From: Streptomyces tropicalis
GTDB taxonomy: Bacteria; Actinomycetota; Actinomycetes; Streptomycetales; Streptomycetaceae
Length of the DNA stretch: 64,000 nucleotides
Assembly (NCBI RefSeq): GCF_029269835.1
Contig: NZ_JARJBB010000018.1
Span: 1 to 64,000, forward strand
Reading direction: 5' to 3'
Positions 26,536 to 36,505 of the stretch are shown here, piece after piece. Each line of letters begins with the position of its first letter. Position 1 is the first letter of the stretch. Under the pieces are notes generated by a model that saw only the letters and a program-made list of their open reading frames with translations, was not told where the DNA came from and searched no databases. The position numbers were made by a program, and so were the translations under genes.

Positions 26536-27430
26536 CACCGTCCGGTCACCCCGACCAGCCGCATCATCCTCTCCGAGCGGCCGTTCGCCGACGGCGCCGC
26601 CGCGCTCCTTCCTGTGGACCCGGCGCGTGCTCCTCACCCTGCTCACCGGCTTCGTCCTGGTGCCGGTGTACGTCATGGTCTCCAGCTCGCTGAAACCGCT
26701 GCCCGACGTCACCGGCGGCTTCCGCTGGCTGCCGAGCGGGCTCACCCTCCGCCCGTACGTCGACATCTGGTCGACCGTGCCGCTGGCCCGGTACTTCGTG
26801 AACTCGCTGATCGTGGCGGGCTCGGCGACCGTCTGCTCGGTGGTCGTCGCCGTCCTCGCCGCCTACGCGGTCAGCCGGTACGCCTTCCGCGGCCGGCGCG
26901 TCTTCACCGTCACGGTGCTGTCCACCCAGATGTTCCCCGGCATCCTGTTCCTCCTGCCGCTGTTCCTGCTCTACGTCAACATCGGCAACGCCACCGGCAT
27001 CGCCCTGTTCGGCTCCCGCGGCGGGCTGGTCCTGACGTACCTGACCTTCTCGCTGCCCTTCTCGATCTGGATGCTCATCGGGTACCTCGACTCGGTGCCC
27101 CGCGACCTGGACGAGGCGGCGCTGGTCGACGGCTGCGGACCGCTCGGCGCGCTCTTCCGCGTGGTGGTGCCCGCCGCGGTCCCCGGCATCGTCGCCGTCG
27201 CCGTCTACGCCTTCATGACCGCCTGGGGCGAGGTGCTCTTCGCGTCCGTCATGACCGACGACGCCACCCGCACCCTCGCCGTCGGCCTCCAGGGCTACTC
27301 CACGCAGTACGACGTGTACTGGAACCAGATCATGGCCGCCTCGCTCGTCGTCAGCGTGCCCGTGGTCGCCGGCTTCCTGCTGCTCCAGCGCTACCTCGTC
27401 GCCGGGCTCACCGCCGGAGCGGTGAAGTGA
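26528..27430 (+). CDS. Carbohydrate ABC transporter permease 2 (CUT1, MalG-like)
   Basis: A 300-residue permease with six membrane segments: LLTLLTGFVLVPVYVMVSSS at the N-terminus, TQMFPGILFLLPLFLLYVNI in the middle, and the coupling loop EAALVDGCGPLGALFRVVVP. It overlaps permease 1 by eight bases and has GGAGGAG just upstream. It pairs with permease 1 to form the channel for the oligosaccharide captured by the lipoprotein at 24200-25519. Confidence 0.92.
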   Translation: MSDTVRSPRPAASSSPSGRSPTAPPRSFLWTRRVLLTLLTGFVLVPVYVMVSSSLKPLPDVTGGFRWLPSGLTLRPYVDIWSTVPLARYFVNSLIVAGSATVCSVVVAVLAAYAVSRYAFRGRRVFTVTVLSTQMFPGILFLLPLFLLYVNIGNATGIALFGSRGGLVLTYLTFSLPFSIWMLIGYLDSVPRDLDEAALVDGCGPLGALFRVVVPAAVPGIVAVAVYAFMTAWGEVLFASVMTDDATRTLAVGLQGYSTQYDVYWNQIMAASLVVSVPVVAGFLLLQRYLVAGLTAGAVK

Positions 27431-27459
27431 CCGGCTCCCCCATCCCCGAGAGGACTTCC

Positions 27460-28824
<1,365 letters not shown>

Positions 28825-28839
28825 GGGCCTCCCGGCCGG

Positions 28840-28893
28840 CTCCCCGCGAGCGTCCGGCCGGTCGCGCACGGAGGAGCGACCGCGTGCGGGGAG
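28840..28893. terminator. Bidirectional terminator between GH1 and YceI genes
   Basis: CTCCCCGC at 28840-28847 pairs with GCGGGGAG at 28886-28893, and inside it GGTCG at 28860-28864 pairs with CGACC at 28877-28881. It separates two convergent genes. Confidence 0.65.
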
Positions 28894-28930
28894 GGGAGGG
28901 GCCGGGGCGGTGCCGAGCCCGCCGGCTCGC

Positions 28931-29845
28931 CTACTCCGGCGGAGTAGGCGTTTCCGGAGTGCGGTACATCGCCTGGACGTCGAGCTCCAGCTGGACGGTC
29001 GGACCGACCACCGCGATACCGCGGGCGAGCATCGAGCGCCAGTTGAGGGTGAAGTCCTCCCGGTGCAGCTCGGCCTTGGCGAGGGCCGCGCAGCGCAGCT
29101 CCTGGTCGTAACCGCCGTTCACCGTCCCGAGGTACGTCGTGTCGAGCCCGACGGTGCGGCTGGTGCCGTGCATGGTGAGCGTGCCGTGCAGCGTCCACTT
29201 CGAGCCGCCGCGGTAGACGAACCGGGTGCTGACGAAGTCGATGAAGGGAAAGCGCTCGACGTCGAGGAAGTCGCCGGAACGCAGATGGTTGTCGCGGGTC
29301 CTGTTGCCCGTGGAGATGCTGGACGCGTCGATGCGCACCGAGATCTGGGAGTCGGCCATGTTCTGCGCGACGCGGATGCCGCCGTCGAAGCGGGTGAAAC
29401 GGCCGTGGACGTGCGCCATGCCGACGTGCTTCGCGATGAACCGGATCGCCGTGTGCGGCGGGTCGAACAGCCAGGTGCCGGGCGGCGGAAGCTCCAGCTG
29501 ACGGGCGGGCAGCAGGGGGACCCGCGTGAGGGGAAGGGCGACGTCGGCGGCTATGTCGACCTGCTTGCGGGCGGGGGACAGCCCGTCGGCAGCGGTCATC
29601 ACGCTGTAGGTGCCCGGTGGCAGCGTCGCCATGAACAGGCCGTACGGGTCGGTGGTGCCGCGGGCCACGACGCGGTGGCTGTCGAGCGCGGTGACCGTGA
29701 CCTCGGCCCCCCTCATGGGCTGTCCCGTGGGGTCGACGACCTCGCAGCCGAACGCCCCCGCCCCGGGTGGCAGGGAAACCGAAAGGCCCGGCGCGGCTCC
29801 GGAGGCGCCTCGGGGACGCCGACGCCGGAGTAGTCCGAGAGCCAT
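28931..29845 (-). CDS. YceI-family protein with an N-terminal carboxypeptidase-regulatory-like domain
   Basis: Residues about 20-110 form a beta-sandwich of the carboxypeptidase-regulatory type: CEVVDPTGQPMRGAEVTVTAL and MATLPPGTYSVMTAADG. Residues 120-300 are a YceI lipocalin-like barrel: GTWLFDPPHTAIRFIAKHVGMAHVHGRF, SISTGNRTRDNHLRSGDFLDVERFP and KAELHREDFTLNW. YceI proteins bind isoprenoid-like lipids. No classical signal peptide is seen, so a cytoplasmic place is likely, and the two-domain form differs from the secreted E. coli protein. ATG 29845 has AAAGG upstream; longer starts are less supported. Confidence 0.87.
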   Translation of the reverse strand: MALGLLRRRRPRGASGAAPGLSVSLPPGAGAFGCEVVDPTGQPMRGAEVTVTALDSHRVVARGTTDPYGLFMATLPPGTYSVMTAADGLSPARKQVDIAADVALPLTRVPLLPARQLELPPPGTWLFDPPHTAIRFIAKHVGMAHVHGRFTRFDGGIRVAQNMADSQISVRIDASSISTGNRTRDNHLRSGDFLDVERFPFIDFVSTRFVYRGGSKWTLHGTLTMHGTSRTVGLDTTYLGTVNGGYDQELRCAALAKAELHREDFTLNWRSMLARGIAVVGPTVQLELDVQAMYRTPETPTPPE

Positions 29846-30519
29846 GGTGTTCACCTTTCTGCATACGTCAATGTCGCGCGGACCCGCTCGACGGATGGTG
29901 TTCGCGGTTGCCAAGCGGATCGGAGGGAGGGAAGGGGGTGGCTCGCGAACGATCATAAAGTAGACGAGGAGGGGGGAGTGATCACCGGTCCCGGTCCGGG
30001 TGGTGGCCGTTCCTGGTTGACCGCCCGATGGCGCAGTTCAGCGCACTTTTCAGGCGGCACCGGGCCGCTCACTGCTCCACGCTTCGCGTCAGCGCTGTGG
30101 TGAAGGACACCCGCAACGCATCGGCGTTCACCAGACGTTCGCATTCGCACCACTCGCCCGACGCGCCGGGCGTTGTGCCGGAGAGGCAGAAGGGGTTCGC
30201 CGCGAGGCGGCACGCCGAGTTCGCACCCGAGGGCGCACCTGCCTCAGCGCGCCTACCGGGCCATGGTTGCCTGAATGCTCACTCGCCGTTTCCCAGGAGG
30301 GGAGGACTGCCGTGGGGGACGAGAGCCGTCGGCGACGGAGTTCCTGACGTCGGAGTCCCGGGTGCGGGGGACGATGCCCGGACGGGCGCTGGTCAAGGGC
30401 ACGTGGCGACTCCTGTCCCGCTCCTCGGCGGGCGCAGGGCCGACGGTGTGCGTACGCCCGAGCATGCAGCGTCGCGCGCGACGGGGAGACGCTGCGGCTC
30501 GTTCCGTGACGGCTCCAGA

Positions 30520-30690
30520 ACCGTGTGCGTCGAGGGCGAGTTCGGCCAGGACGGACGTGCCGCTCGGCGGATACGGCTCCGCGCCCCAGCGGTCGGCCAG
30601 GGCGGTGACGAGGAGGAGGCCGCGGCCCGACGGCTCCGGGGTCTCGGCCCTGCCGCGCCCCGGCCGCGGGACCGCCTCCGCTGCCCGACG
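30520..30690 (-). pseudogene. Remnant of an RsbW-like ATP-binding (HATPase) protein
   Basis: Read on the minus strand, SGRGLLLVTALADRWG followed by GTSVLAELAL matches the C-terminal G-box of the many small anti-sigma-type ATP-binding proteins of Streptomyces, which normally end a few residues later. Only about 45 residues match; the N-terminal two thirds is missing and the frame runs on without a stop for about 95 residues. It lies in the otherwise gene-free stretch 29846-30753, where nothing else was recognised apart from the YceI upstream region. Confidence 0.5.
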
Positions 30691-30753
30691 CCGATCGGCT
30701 GAACGGCCCGGCTCCGCCGCGCGTACCTCTCCTCCGTGGGAGGATCCCTGACC

Positions 30754-31407
30754 ATGAGCGCGTCGCCGGCGGTCCGGGGTCTGCGCGCCGGGGTGTTCGC
30801 CGCGGTGTGCGTGCTGCTCGCTGCCGCCGGACACGGGCTCTCCATGGGCGACATGCCGCCGTTGTGGGCGGACGGCGCCGGGTTCCTCGGCGTCTTCGCC
30901 GCCGGATGGCTCCTCGGTGGCCGGGAGCGCACCCTGCCGGGGATCGGCGCCGCCATGCTCGCCACCCAGGCGCTGCTGCACCTCGCCTTCGACGCCGCGC
31001 AGGCCCACGCGGCCGCGGCAGGCCCCGGAGTACCGGGGACCGTGATGCGTGCCGCCATGGCCGGGATGCCGGGAATGGCGGGCGCGCCGGGCGGAGCCGC
31101 CCTCGCACAGGCAGCGGCCGGCCACCCGCACACCCTCCCCCCGCACGCGGCCGCCGCACACGTCCTCGCCGCGCTCGTCGCCTCCTGGTGGCTGCGGCGC
31201 GGGGAGGCCGCGCTGTGGTCGCTGCTGCGGCGGGCCGTCGCCTGTGTGCCGGGGCTCGTCGCCTGGTGGCGTCCTGCGCCCCCGCTCCCGCGGTCCACCC
31301 CGGCCGCCGCCCACGGCGCGGCCCCGGCGCTCCCGCCCCGGCAGCTCCTGCTGCGCCACGCGGTCAGCCGGCGCGGACCCCCGGCCCGGATCCCGTACCC
31401 GGCCTGA
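30754..31407 (+). CDS. Small membrane protein with His/Met-rich loop next to YcnI
   Basis: A 217-residue protein with about four hydrophobic segments: AGVFAAVCVLLAAAGHGLSM, FLGVFAAGWLLGG, AAMLATQALLHLAFDAA and AAAHVLAALVASWWL. Between segments three and four is a loop with several Met and His residues (MRAAMAGMPGMAG, GHPHTLPPHA), a type of sequence that binds copper. GGGAGGA upstream supports ATG 30754. The adjacent YcnI gene and this loop suggest a part in copper handling. No named domain is recognised with certainty. Confidence 0.75.
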   Translation: MSASPAVRGLRAGVFAAVCVLLAAAGHGLSMGDMPPLWADGAGFLGVFAAGWLLGGRERTLPGIGAAMLATQALLHLAFDAAQAHAAAAGPGVPGTVMRAAMAGMPGMAGAPGGAALAQAAAGHPHTLPPHAAAAHVLAALVASWWLRRGEAALWSLLRRAVACVPGLVAWWRPAPPLPRSTPAAAHGAAPALPPRQLLLRHAVSRRGPPARIPYPA

Positions 31408-31446
31408 CAGCACCTCCCACACACCCGTACGGAGATCCACGCACCC

Positions 31447-32157
31447 ATGTCCCGAACCCGCACCGCCCTGCGCCGCGCCGGCCTGGCCACCGCCCTCGCG
31501 GCGGCCGGCGTCCTCACCGCCGCCGGGGCCGCCTCCGCCCACGTGACCGTCCACCCCGAGAGCCTGCCGAAGGGCGCCACGGACGGCCTGCTGACCTTCC
31601 GCGTCCCCGACGAGGAGGACGGCGCGAGCACCACCAAGGTCGAGGTCCACCTGCCCACCGACCACCCCGTCCTCGGGGTGCTGGTCCACCCGCAGGACGG
31701 CTGGACCGCCAAGGTCACCACCACCAGGCTCAGCACGCCGGTCAAGACCGACGACGGGTCCATCACCGAGGCCGTCTCCGAGATCACCTGGACCGGTGGA
31801 AGGATCGCCCCGGGGCAGTACCAGGACTTCGACGTCGCCTTCGGCCAGCTCCCCGAGGACGGAAGCCAGTTGGCCTTCAAGACGCTCCAGACCTACTCCG
31901 ACGGCAAGGTCGTCCGCTGGATCGAGGAGCCGACCGGCGACGACGAGCCGGAGAACCCGGCGCCCGTCCTGAAGCTCACGGCCGGGGACGGCGAGACCTC
32001 CGCCGCCTCCGCCGCCAAGCCCGCGGCCGCCGCCCCGTCCACCTCCACCGGCGACTCCACCGCCCGCGGCCTCGGCATCGCCGGCCTCGTCGTCGGCGTC
32101 CTCGGCCTGGCCGCCGCCGCGTTCGCCGTGGTGCGCACGCGCTCGGCACGGTCGTAG
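31447..32157 (+). CDS. YcnI-family copper-binding membrane-anchored protein (DUF1775)
   Basis: A signal peptide ends at ASA, leaving His32 as the first mature residue, in HVTVHPESLPKGATD. An N-terminal histidine of this kind forms a copper site in characterised YcnI. The DUF1775 domain continues to about residue 165, with WTGGRIAPGQYQDFDVAFG and FKTLQTYSDGKVVRWIE carrying the conserved Trp. An Ala/Ser/Thr-rich linker and a C-terminal membrane helix (LGIAGLVVGVLGLAAAAFAV) anchor it, with a basic tail. It probably binds copper at the outer face of the membrane together with the upstream gene. A strong terminator follows. Confidence 0.9.
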   Translation: MSRTRTALRRAGLATALAAAGVLTAAGAASAHVTVHPESLPKGATDGLLTFRVPDEEDGASTTKVEVHLPTDHPVLGVLVHPQDGWTAKVTTTRLSTPVKTDDGSITEAVSEITWTGGRIAPGQYQDFDVAFGQLPEDGSQLAFKTLQTYSDGKVVRWIEEPTGDDEPENPAPVLKLTAGDGETSAASAAKPAAAAPSTSTGDSTARGLGIAGLVVGVLGLAAAAFAVVRTRSARS

Positions 32158-32178
32158 TCCCGCATCCCGCACGAAGGA

Positions 32179-32208
32179 GGGCCCGGATCACGGAGGTGAT
32201 CCGGGCCC
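32179..32208 (+). terminator. Terminator after YcnI
   Basis: Thirteen-base perfect arms (GGGCCCGGATCAC and its complement) close on a GGAG loop, followed by TT. It lies 21 bases past the stop. Confidence 0.88.
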
Positions 32209-32457
32209 TTCCGCCTTCCACCGCTCTCTGAGCAGACGGACGCCAGTCGCCCCTGCAGGCTCCAGCGGTACGCCCGCAATGGTCGGCAGGTCCGGACCCC
32301 GTCAGCGGGGGAACGGCGACAGGACGACTGTCACTGCCGCCGGGTATCCTCAGACCGTCGTCAACGCGGCCCGACGGGCTTCCGCTCCACCCCGGTGGAG
32401 TTTCGAAGGACACGCCCCCACCCGCACGAGTCTCTTCGTGCTGCCCGGGGGAAGACC

Positions 32458-34386
32458 TTGCTGTTCCGCGCGTCCGCGAAAACGGTCGCCGTCATGGCCT
32501 TCGACGGTTCGCTGTTCCTGCACCTCACCGACAATTTCGTCCACATGCACGGCTATCGGCCCGGCACCTCGGAGCTGCGATCCTGGGAGCGCAGCATCCC
32601 CGTCCTTGCCACCGCGCTCAACGACGCGGGCCTGGGCGACGTGGAGGTCATGTTGGAGTACACGCTCCCGTTGAACAGCAAGCGCGCCGACGTCGTCCTC
32701 GCCGGAGTCCACCCGACAACGGGGGAGCCGTCGTACGTCGTAGTGGAACTAAAGCAGTGGAGCCAGGCACTTCCCCACGAGGACGACACCACTCTCTGCC
32801 ACGTCGATGCCTACGCTCACCCGGTCCTCAACCCGATCGAGCAGGTGCGCCGATATTGCGAGTATCTCGTCAACTTCAACGGGGCGGTGTCCGAGTACGC
32901 CCATCGGGTCAACGGGGTGGCGTTCCTGCACAACGCCACTGAGTTCGGTGTGGCCGGGCTGAGGGAGATCGAGCGCGACGGCCGCGGTCTGCTGTTCACC
33001 GGGGAGAGCCGGGGCGCCTTTCTCGCTCACCTCCGTACGGTGCTGAGCGAGAAGCACCCCGGGGCAGGGGCGGCGGACGAACTGTGCGCAGGCGTCGCCG
33101 TGCCGTCGAAGCAGTTGATGTCCGTGGCCGCCGAAGAAGTGCGGGACCGCACGCAGTTCGTGCTGCTCGACGAGCAGCAGGTCGCGTACCGCATGGTGCT
33201 CAACGCGGTGCAGAAAGCGAAGAAGGCCGACCGCAAGGAAGTCGTCATCGTCACCGGAGGCCCCGGCACAGGGAAGAGTGTGATCGCCCTTCAGCTGCTC
33301 GGAGAGCTGTATCGACGCGGCATACCGGCGCTGCACGCCACCGGCTCCCAGTCCTTCACCAAGACGATGCGGAAGGTCGCCGGGGCCCGTAAGCGTGAAG
33401 TCCGGGACCTGTTCAAGTACTTCAACAGTTTCATGAGCGCCGCGAAGAACAGCCTGGGCGCCTTGATCTGCGACGAGGCCCACCGTGTCCGGGAGACCTC
33501 TGCCAACCGGTACACCCGCGCCGAGCACCGGACCGGCAGGGCCCAGATCGACGAACTCATCGACGTCGCCTACGTGCCCGTCTTCTTCCTCGATGAGCAC
33601 CAGGTCGTGCGCCCCGGTGAGATGGGCACTGTCGCCGACATCAAGGAGGCGGCGGCGAAGCGGGACATCCCGTGCCACGTAGTACCTTTGGACAGCCAGT
33701 TCCGCTGCGGCGGCAGTGACGCCTACCTGCGCTGGGTGGTCCGACTCCTCGGACTCGAGCCCGGCGGACCGGTCACCTGGGAGCCCGACGGCCGCATGCA
33801 GCTCCAGGTCGCCGAGAGCCCTCGGGAGATGGAGGCGTTCCTGGAGGCCCGGCGAGCCCAGGGCTACGGCGCCCGCATGTCCGCCGGCTACTGCTGGCGC
33901 TGGTCCCCGGAGCCCAGCCCCGGCGAGCCGCTGCCACCCGACGTCGTCATCGGTGACTGGGCCCACCCCTGGAACCTGCGCGGTGACCGCTCCCTCTCCG
34001 GCGCGCCTCCGGCAGCCCTGTGGGCGACAGACCCGGCCGGCTTCGGCCAGGTCGGCTGCGTCTACACCGCCCAGGGCTTCGAGTACGACTGGTCCGGCGT
34101 CATCATCGGGCCCGACCTCCTCTGGCGAGACGGCCGCTGGGTCACAGACCGCACGGCCTCGAAGGACCCGGTGTTCAAGAGGTCCACCTCCGACGCTGAC
34201 GTGGACCGCCTGATCCGCAACACCTACAAGGTGCTGCTGACCCGGGGCATGGTTGGCACTGTTGTGTACTCGACCGATTCGGAGACCCGGGCGAAGCTCA
34301 GGGAACTCGTGAGTGTTTCAGCGCGGGAACGGCTCGGGTACAGGCGTGACAGTCGAACGCACGACCGGAGAGCGCCCTGGTCGTGA
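32458..34386 (+). CDS. DUF2075 nuclease-helicase protein, possible defence gene
   Basis: The N-terminal third has a PD-(D/E)xK-like nuclease signature: Asp78 in RADVVLAG and Glu97-x-Lys99 in VVVELKQW. The rest is a superfamily-1-type helicase core: Walker A GGPGTGKS at 267-274, Walker B LICDEAHR near 336-342, and motif-like segments FFLDEHQV, SQFRCGGSDAYLRW, CVYTAQGFEYDW and NTYKVLLTRGM. TTG 32458 gives the family N-terminus (LLFRAS) and has GGGGGAAG upstream; GTG 32395 is an alternative. Nuclease-helicase fusions of this type are linked with nucleic-acid processing and sometimes phage defence. Base composition is lower in GC than flanking genes and codons such as CTA and AAA occur, a sign of acquisition. 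Confidence 0.82.
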   Translation: MLFRASAKTVAVMAFDGSLFLHLTDNFVHMHGYRPGTSELRSWERSIPVLATALNDAGLGDVEVMLEYTLPLNSKRADVVLAGVHPTTGEPSYVVVELKQWSQALPHEDDTTLCHVDAYAHPVLNPIEQVRRYCEYLVNFNGAVSEYAHRVNGVAFLHNATEFGVAGLREIERDGRGLLFTGESRGAFLAHLRTVLSEKHPGAGAADELCAGVAVPSKQLMSVAAEEVRDRTQFVLLDEQQVAYRMVLNAVQKAKKADRKEVVIVTGGPGTGKSVIALQLLGELYRRGIPALHATGSQSFTKTMRKVAGARKREVRDLFKYFNSFMSAAKNSLGALICDEAHRVRETSANRYTRAEHRTGRAQIDELIDVAYVPVFFLDEHQVVRPGEMGTVADIKEAAAKRDIPCHVVPLDSQFRCGGSDAYLRWVVRLLGLEPGGPVTWEPDGRMQLQVAESPREMEAFLEARRAQGYGARMSAGYCWRWSPEPSPGEPLPPDVVIGDWAHPWNLRGDRSLSGAPPAALWATDPAGFGQVGCVYTAQGFEYDWSGVIIGPDLLWRDGRWVTDRTASKDPVFKRSTSDADVDRLIRNTYKVLLTRGMVGTVVYSTDSETRAKLRELVSVSARERLGYRRDSRTHDRRAPWS

Positions 34387-34468
34387 ACCGGCCGACCCAT
34401 TGCGTCGAACAGGCCGCCGCTCACCTGTGACCGCGATACGAGGAGGCCGGTGTTCGGGGCATGGGTGA

Positions 34469-35525
34469 GGCCGGGGTGGGAAGGGCCCGTGGATCCGGGA
34501 ACTCGATCTACGGCTGCTGCGAAGCAGGGTCACGTTCACGGCCGATGTCAGGTCCATACGCGTAACGGCGGCGGAGATCGACGGACTCATCCCGGACACG
34601 ACGATCTCCGTCGCCACGAGCCACGACCTCGGTCTGTCGTTCGACGCGGGCGGTCGGCGCGGCTTCGCCACACTGATCCCCAGGTACTCGACCCTGCCCG
34701 CACGAGGCACCCGTAGTGCCATGCCTTCAGTCCGAGGGGCCTCGAAGGTGATTCTGGAGATCGTCGAGGGGGACGGACAGGGTGCCGCGGACGACGAGCG
34801 CACGTTTCCGCTGGCCCGACTGGAACTCCCGGTTCCCCAGCCCAATGCCGAGCCGTCGAGCAGCGTGTTCGACGTCGACTACCACTACGACCGCAGCGGC
34901 ATCCTCAAGATTCATGCCAAGTCCCGTCACTCGGGCACCGTCATTCTCGACGAGGAACTGGATTGCTTCGGCCCCGACGGCACGCCCATCGCGCAGGGAA
35001 TTGCAGCGGCTGCTGCGGCGCATCGACGAGCCGGCGGTACTTCCATCCGCCGGAGTCCCGTCACCTCACGCGGTGACATCGACTCTCAGAGAGAGCAGCG
35101 AGCCGGAGGGGCAGACCAAAGGCAGCGACACTCCGGTTCTCGTGGTCGACGGCCGGGGCATCATGACCGCCGGACGTACCCCCGCCTCACCACGACCCCC
35201 GAGCATGCGGTTGTTGGGTTCAGCACTCGCGGACATCAGGCGTCGCTTCCAAGACCGGCACGTCGTGACCGTCATCGGTACCGACCTCGTGGATGCCGTC
35301 GAGCACGACGAGCAACCGATCCTGGACAAGGCGATCGAAGAAGGACTGGTCGTGACCGTACCCTCCTCCTCGCCCCAGGCCGTCCTCAGCGTGGCCCAGC
35401 AGCTCGATGCCGTGGTTATCTCCATGGACGACCTGACTCGACTGCGCGTCCCACATTCTTGGTTGGCACAGAAGGGGCGCTTCGTGAAACTCGCCCGGGT
35501 CGAACGCAACTGGGTCTTCGTGTAG
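34469..35525 (+). pseudogene. Decayed Hsp70-type substrate-binding domain fused to NYN-like ribonuclease domain
   Basis: From 34505 the frame reads an Hsp70 substrate-binding domain: SHDLGLSFDAGG, TLIPRYSTLPARG, FPLARLELPVPQP and FDVDYHYDRSGILKIHAKSR. Near 35000 the frame must shift by one base; the new frame continues RELQRLLRRIDEPA, then a NYN/Zc3h12a-like domain: VLVVDGRGIM, HDEQPILDKAIEEGLVVTVP, LDAVVISMDDLTRL and a terminal FVKLARVERNWVFV. A stop at 34466-34468 precedes it and no start codon or ATPase domain is present. So the N-terminal half is lost and the rest is broken. It directly follows the DUF2075 gene and shares its lower GC. A translated C-terminal piece from the in-frame ATG at 35163 cannot be excluded. 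Confidence 0.65.
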
Positions 35526-35538
35526 GTGATCGACGCGT

Positions 35539-35568
35539 GGCTGGGATCACATACCTGCGATCCCAGCC
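35539..35568. terminator. Bidirectional terminator
   Basis: GGCTGGGATC and its perfect complement enclose a ten-base loop. It sits between the decayed plus-strand gene and the minus-strand phosphatidyltransferase gene that ends at 35587. Confidence 0.8.
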
Positions 35569-35586
35569 CTCCGCCGTCCCCGGACG

Positions 35587-36396
35587 TCACGCCGCCCGCG
35601 CCGGCTCCAACTGATCCTCCACCGCAACCGGCAGTCGCACGGGCGACTGCCCCGTGTCCCCGGTCGCGCCCGCCCGTGCCCGCGGGTGCGACGTCCGGTA
35701 CAGCCACAGCACGTCCCGGCCGAACGACCACACCAGGAGGCCCAGGGCGAGCAGCACCACGGCGAAGTTCCCCGCCGCGGGCAGCAGGTCGGCGCCCGCC
35801 AGCAGCAGGAGGACGCCCTGGAGCGCGGCGACGGTCTTGCGGGCCGTGCTCGGGGGGAGCTGCCCGTTCAGCCAGGGCAGGACCCGGGCCGCGGCCACGA
35901 AGGCGTACCGCATGCCGCCGATGAGGAGCACCCACGGGCCGAGGCTCATCGCGACGTAGACGCTGAGCACCAGGATGAGGAAGGCGTCGACCTCCATGTC
36001 GAAGCGGGCGCCCAGCGCCGTCGACGTGCCGGTGCGTCGGGCCACCTTGCCGTCCACGCCGTCCAGGATCAGTGCCACCGCCGTCAGGCCGACCAGCAGC
36101 GACACCGGCGGGGAGCTCTCGAAGGAGTCGGCGACCAGGGCCGTCACACCGCCGACGAGGGTGGCCCGGCCCAGGGTGACCCGGTTGGCGGCGCCGAACG
36201 TGCGCAGCCGCGACCGGTGCAGCGCCCGGGAGAGCACCGCCCAGGTGGCGATCGCGAACACCAGCCCGGTCAGCCAGCCGGCCGGGCCCATCCCGATCGC
36301 CGTGCCGAGCAGGGCCAGCAGCAGGATCTGCACGCCCGCTCCCACAGCGGGCTCCTGCTGGACCGGCCTTGCGTCGTAAGTGTTGTTCAGGGCCAC
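35587..36396 (-). CDS. CDP-alcohol phosphatidyltransferase family protein
   Basis: A 269-residue membrane protein with about seven hydrophobic segments. The family motif D-G-x2-D-G-K-x-A-R followed by x8-G-x3-D-x3-D is complete (ILDGVDGKVARRTG, then GARFDMEVD). It should transfer a phosphoalcohol from a CDP-linked donor to an acceptor in the membrane. GTG 36396 has GGAGGGTG four bases upstream. It diverges from the dehydrogenase gene at 36506, sharing its 109-base promoter region, and I group it with the pterin-type island. The acceptor could be a lipid, inositol phosphate or the product of that island. Confidence 0.85.
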   Translation of the reverse strand: MALNNTYDARPVQQEPAVGAGVQILLLALLGTAIGMGPAGWLTGLVFAIATWAVLSRALHRSRLRTFGAANRVTLGRATLVGGVTALVADSFESSPPVSLLVGLTAVALILDGVDGKVARRTGTSTALGARFDMEVDAFLILVLSVYVAMSLGPWVLLIGGMRYAFVAAARVLPWLNGQLPPSTARKTVAALQGVLLLLAGADLLPAAGNFAVVLLALGLLVWSFGRDVLWLYRTSHPRARAGATGDTGQSPVRLPVAVEDQLEPARAA

Positions 36397-36505
36397 CGCA
36401 CACCCTCCGGCCGAGTGACAGAGTCGATCATCGCCGCGTACCTTGTGCGCGGCCTGTGCACATCTCCGTACGTGAACAGCTTCCCGATCGTTCAGGAGGA
36501 CGACG

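Noticed and set aside
30253..32172. Minus-strand open frame containing the ATP-binding fragment as a real gene
   Set aside because: Only about 45 residues match the kinase family; the rest is antisense to the copper genes and low-complexity.
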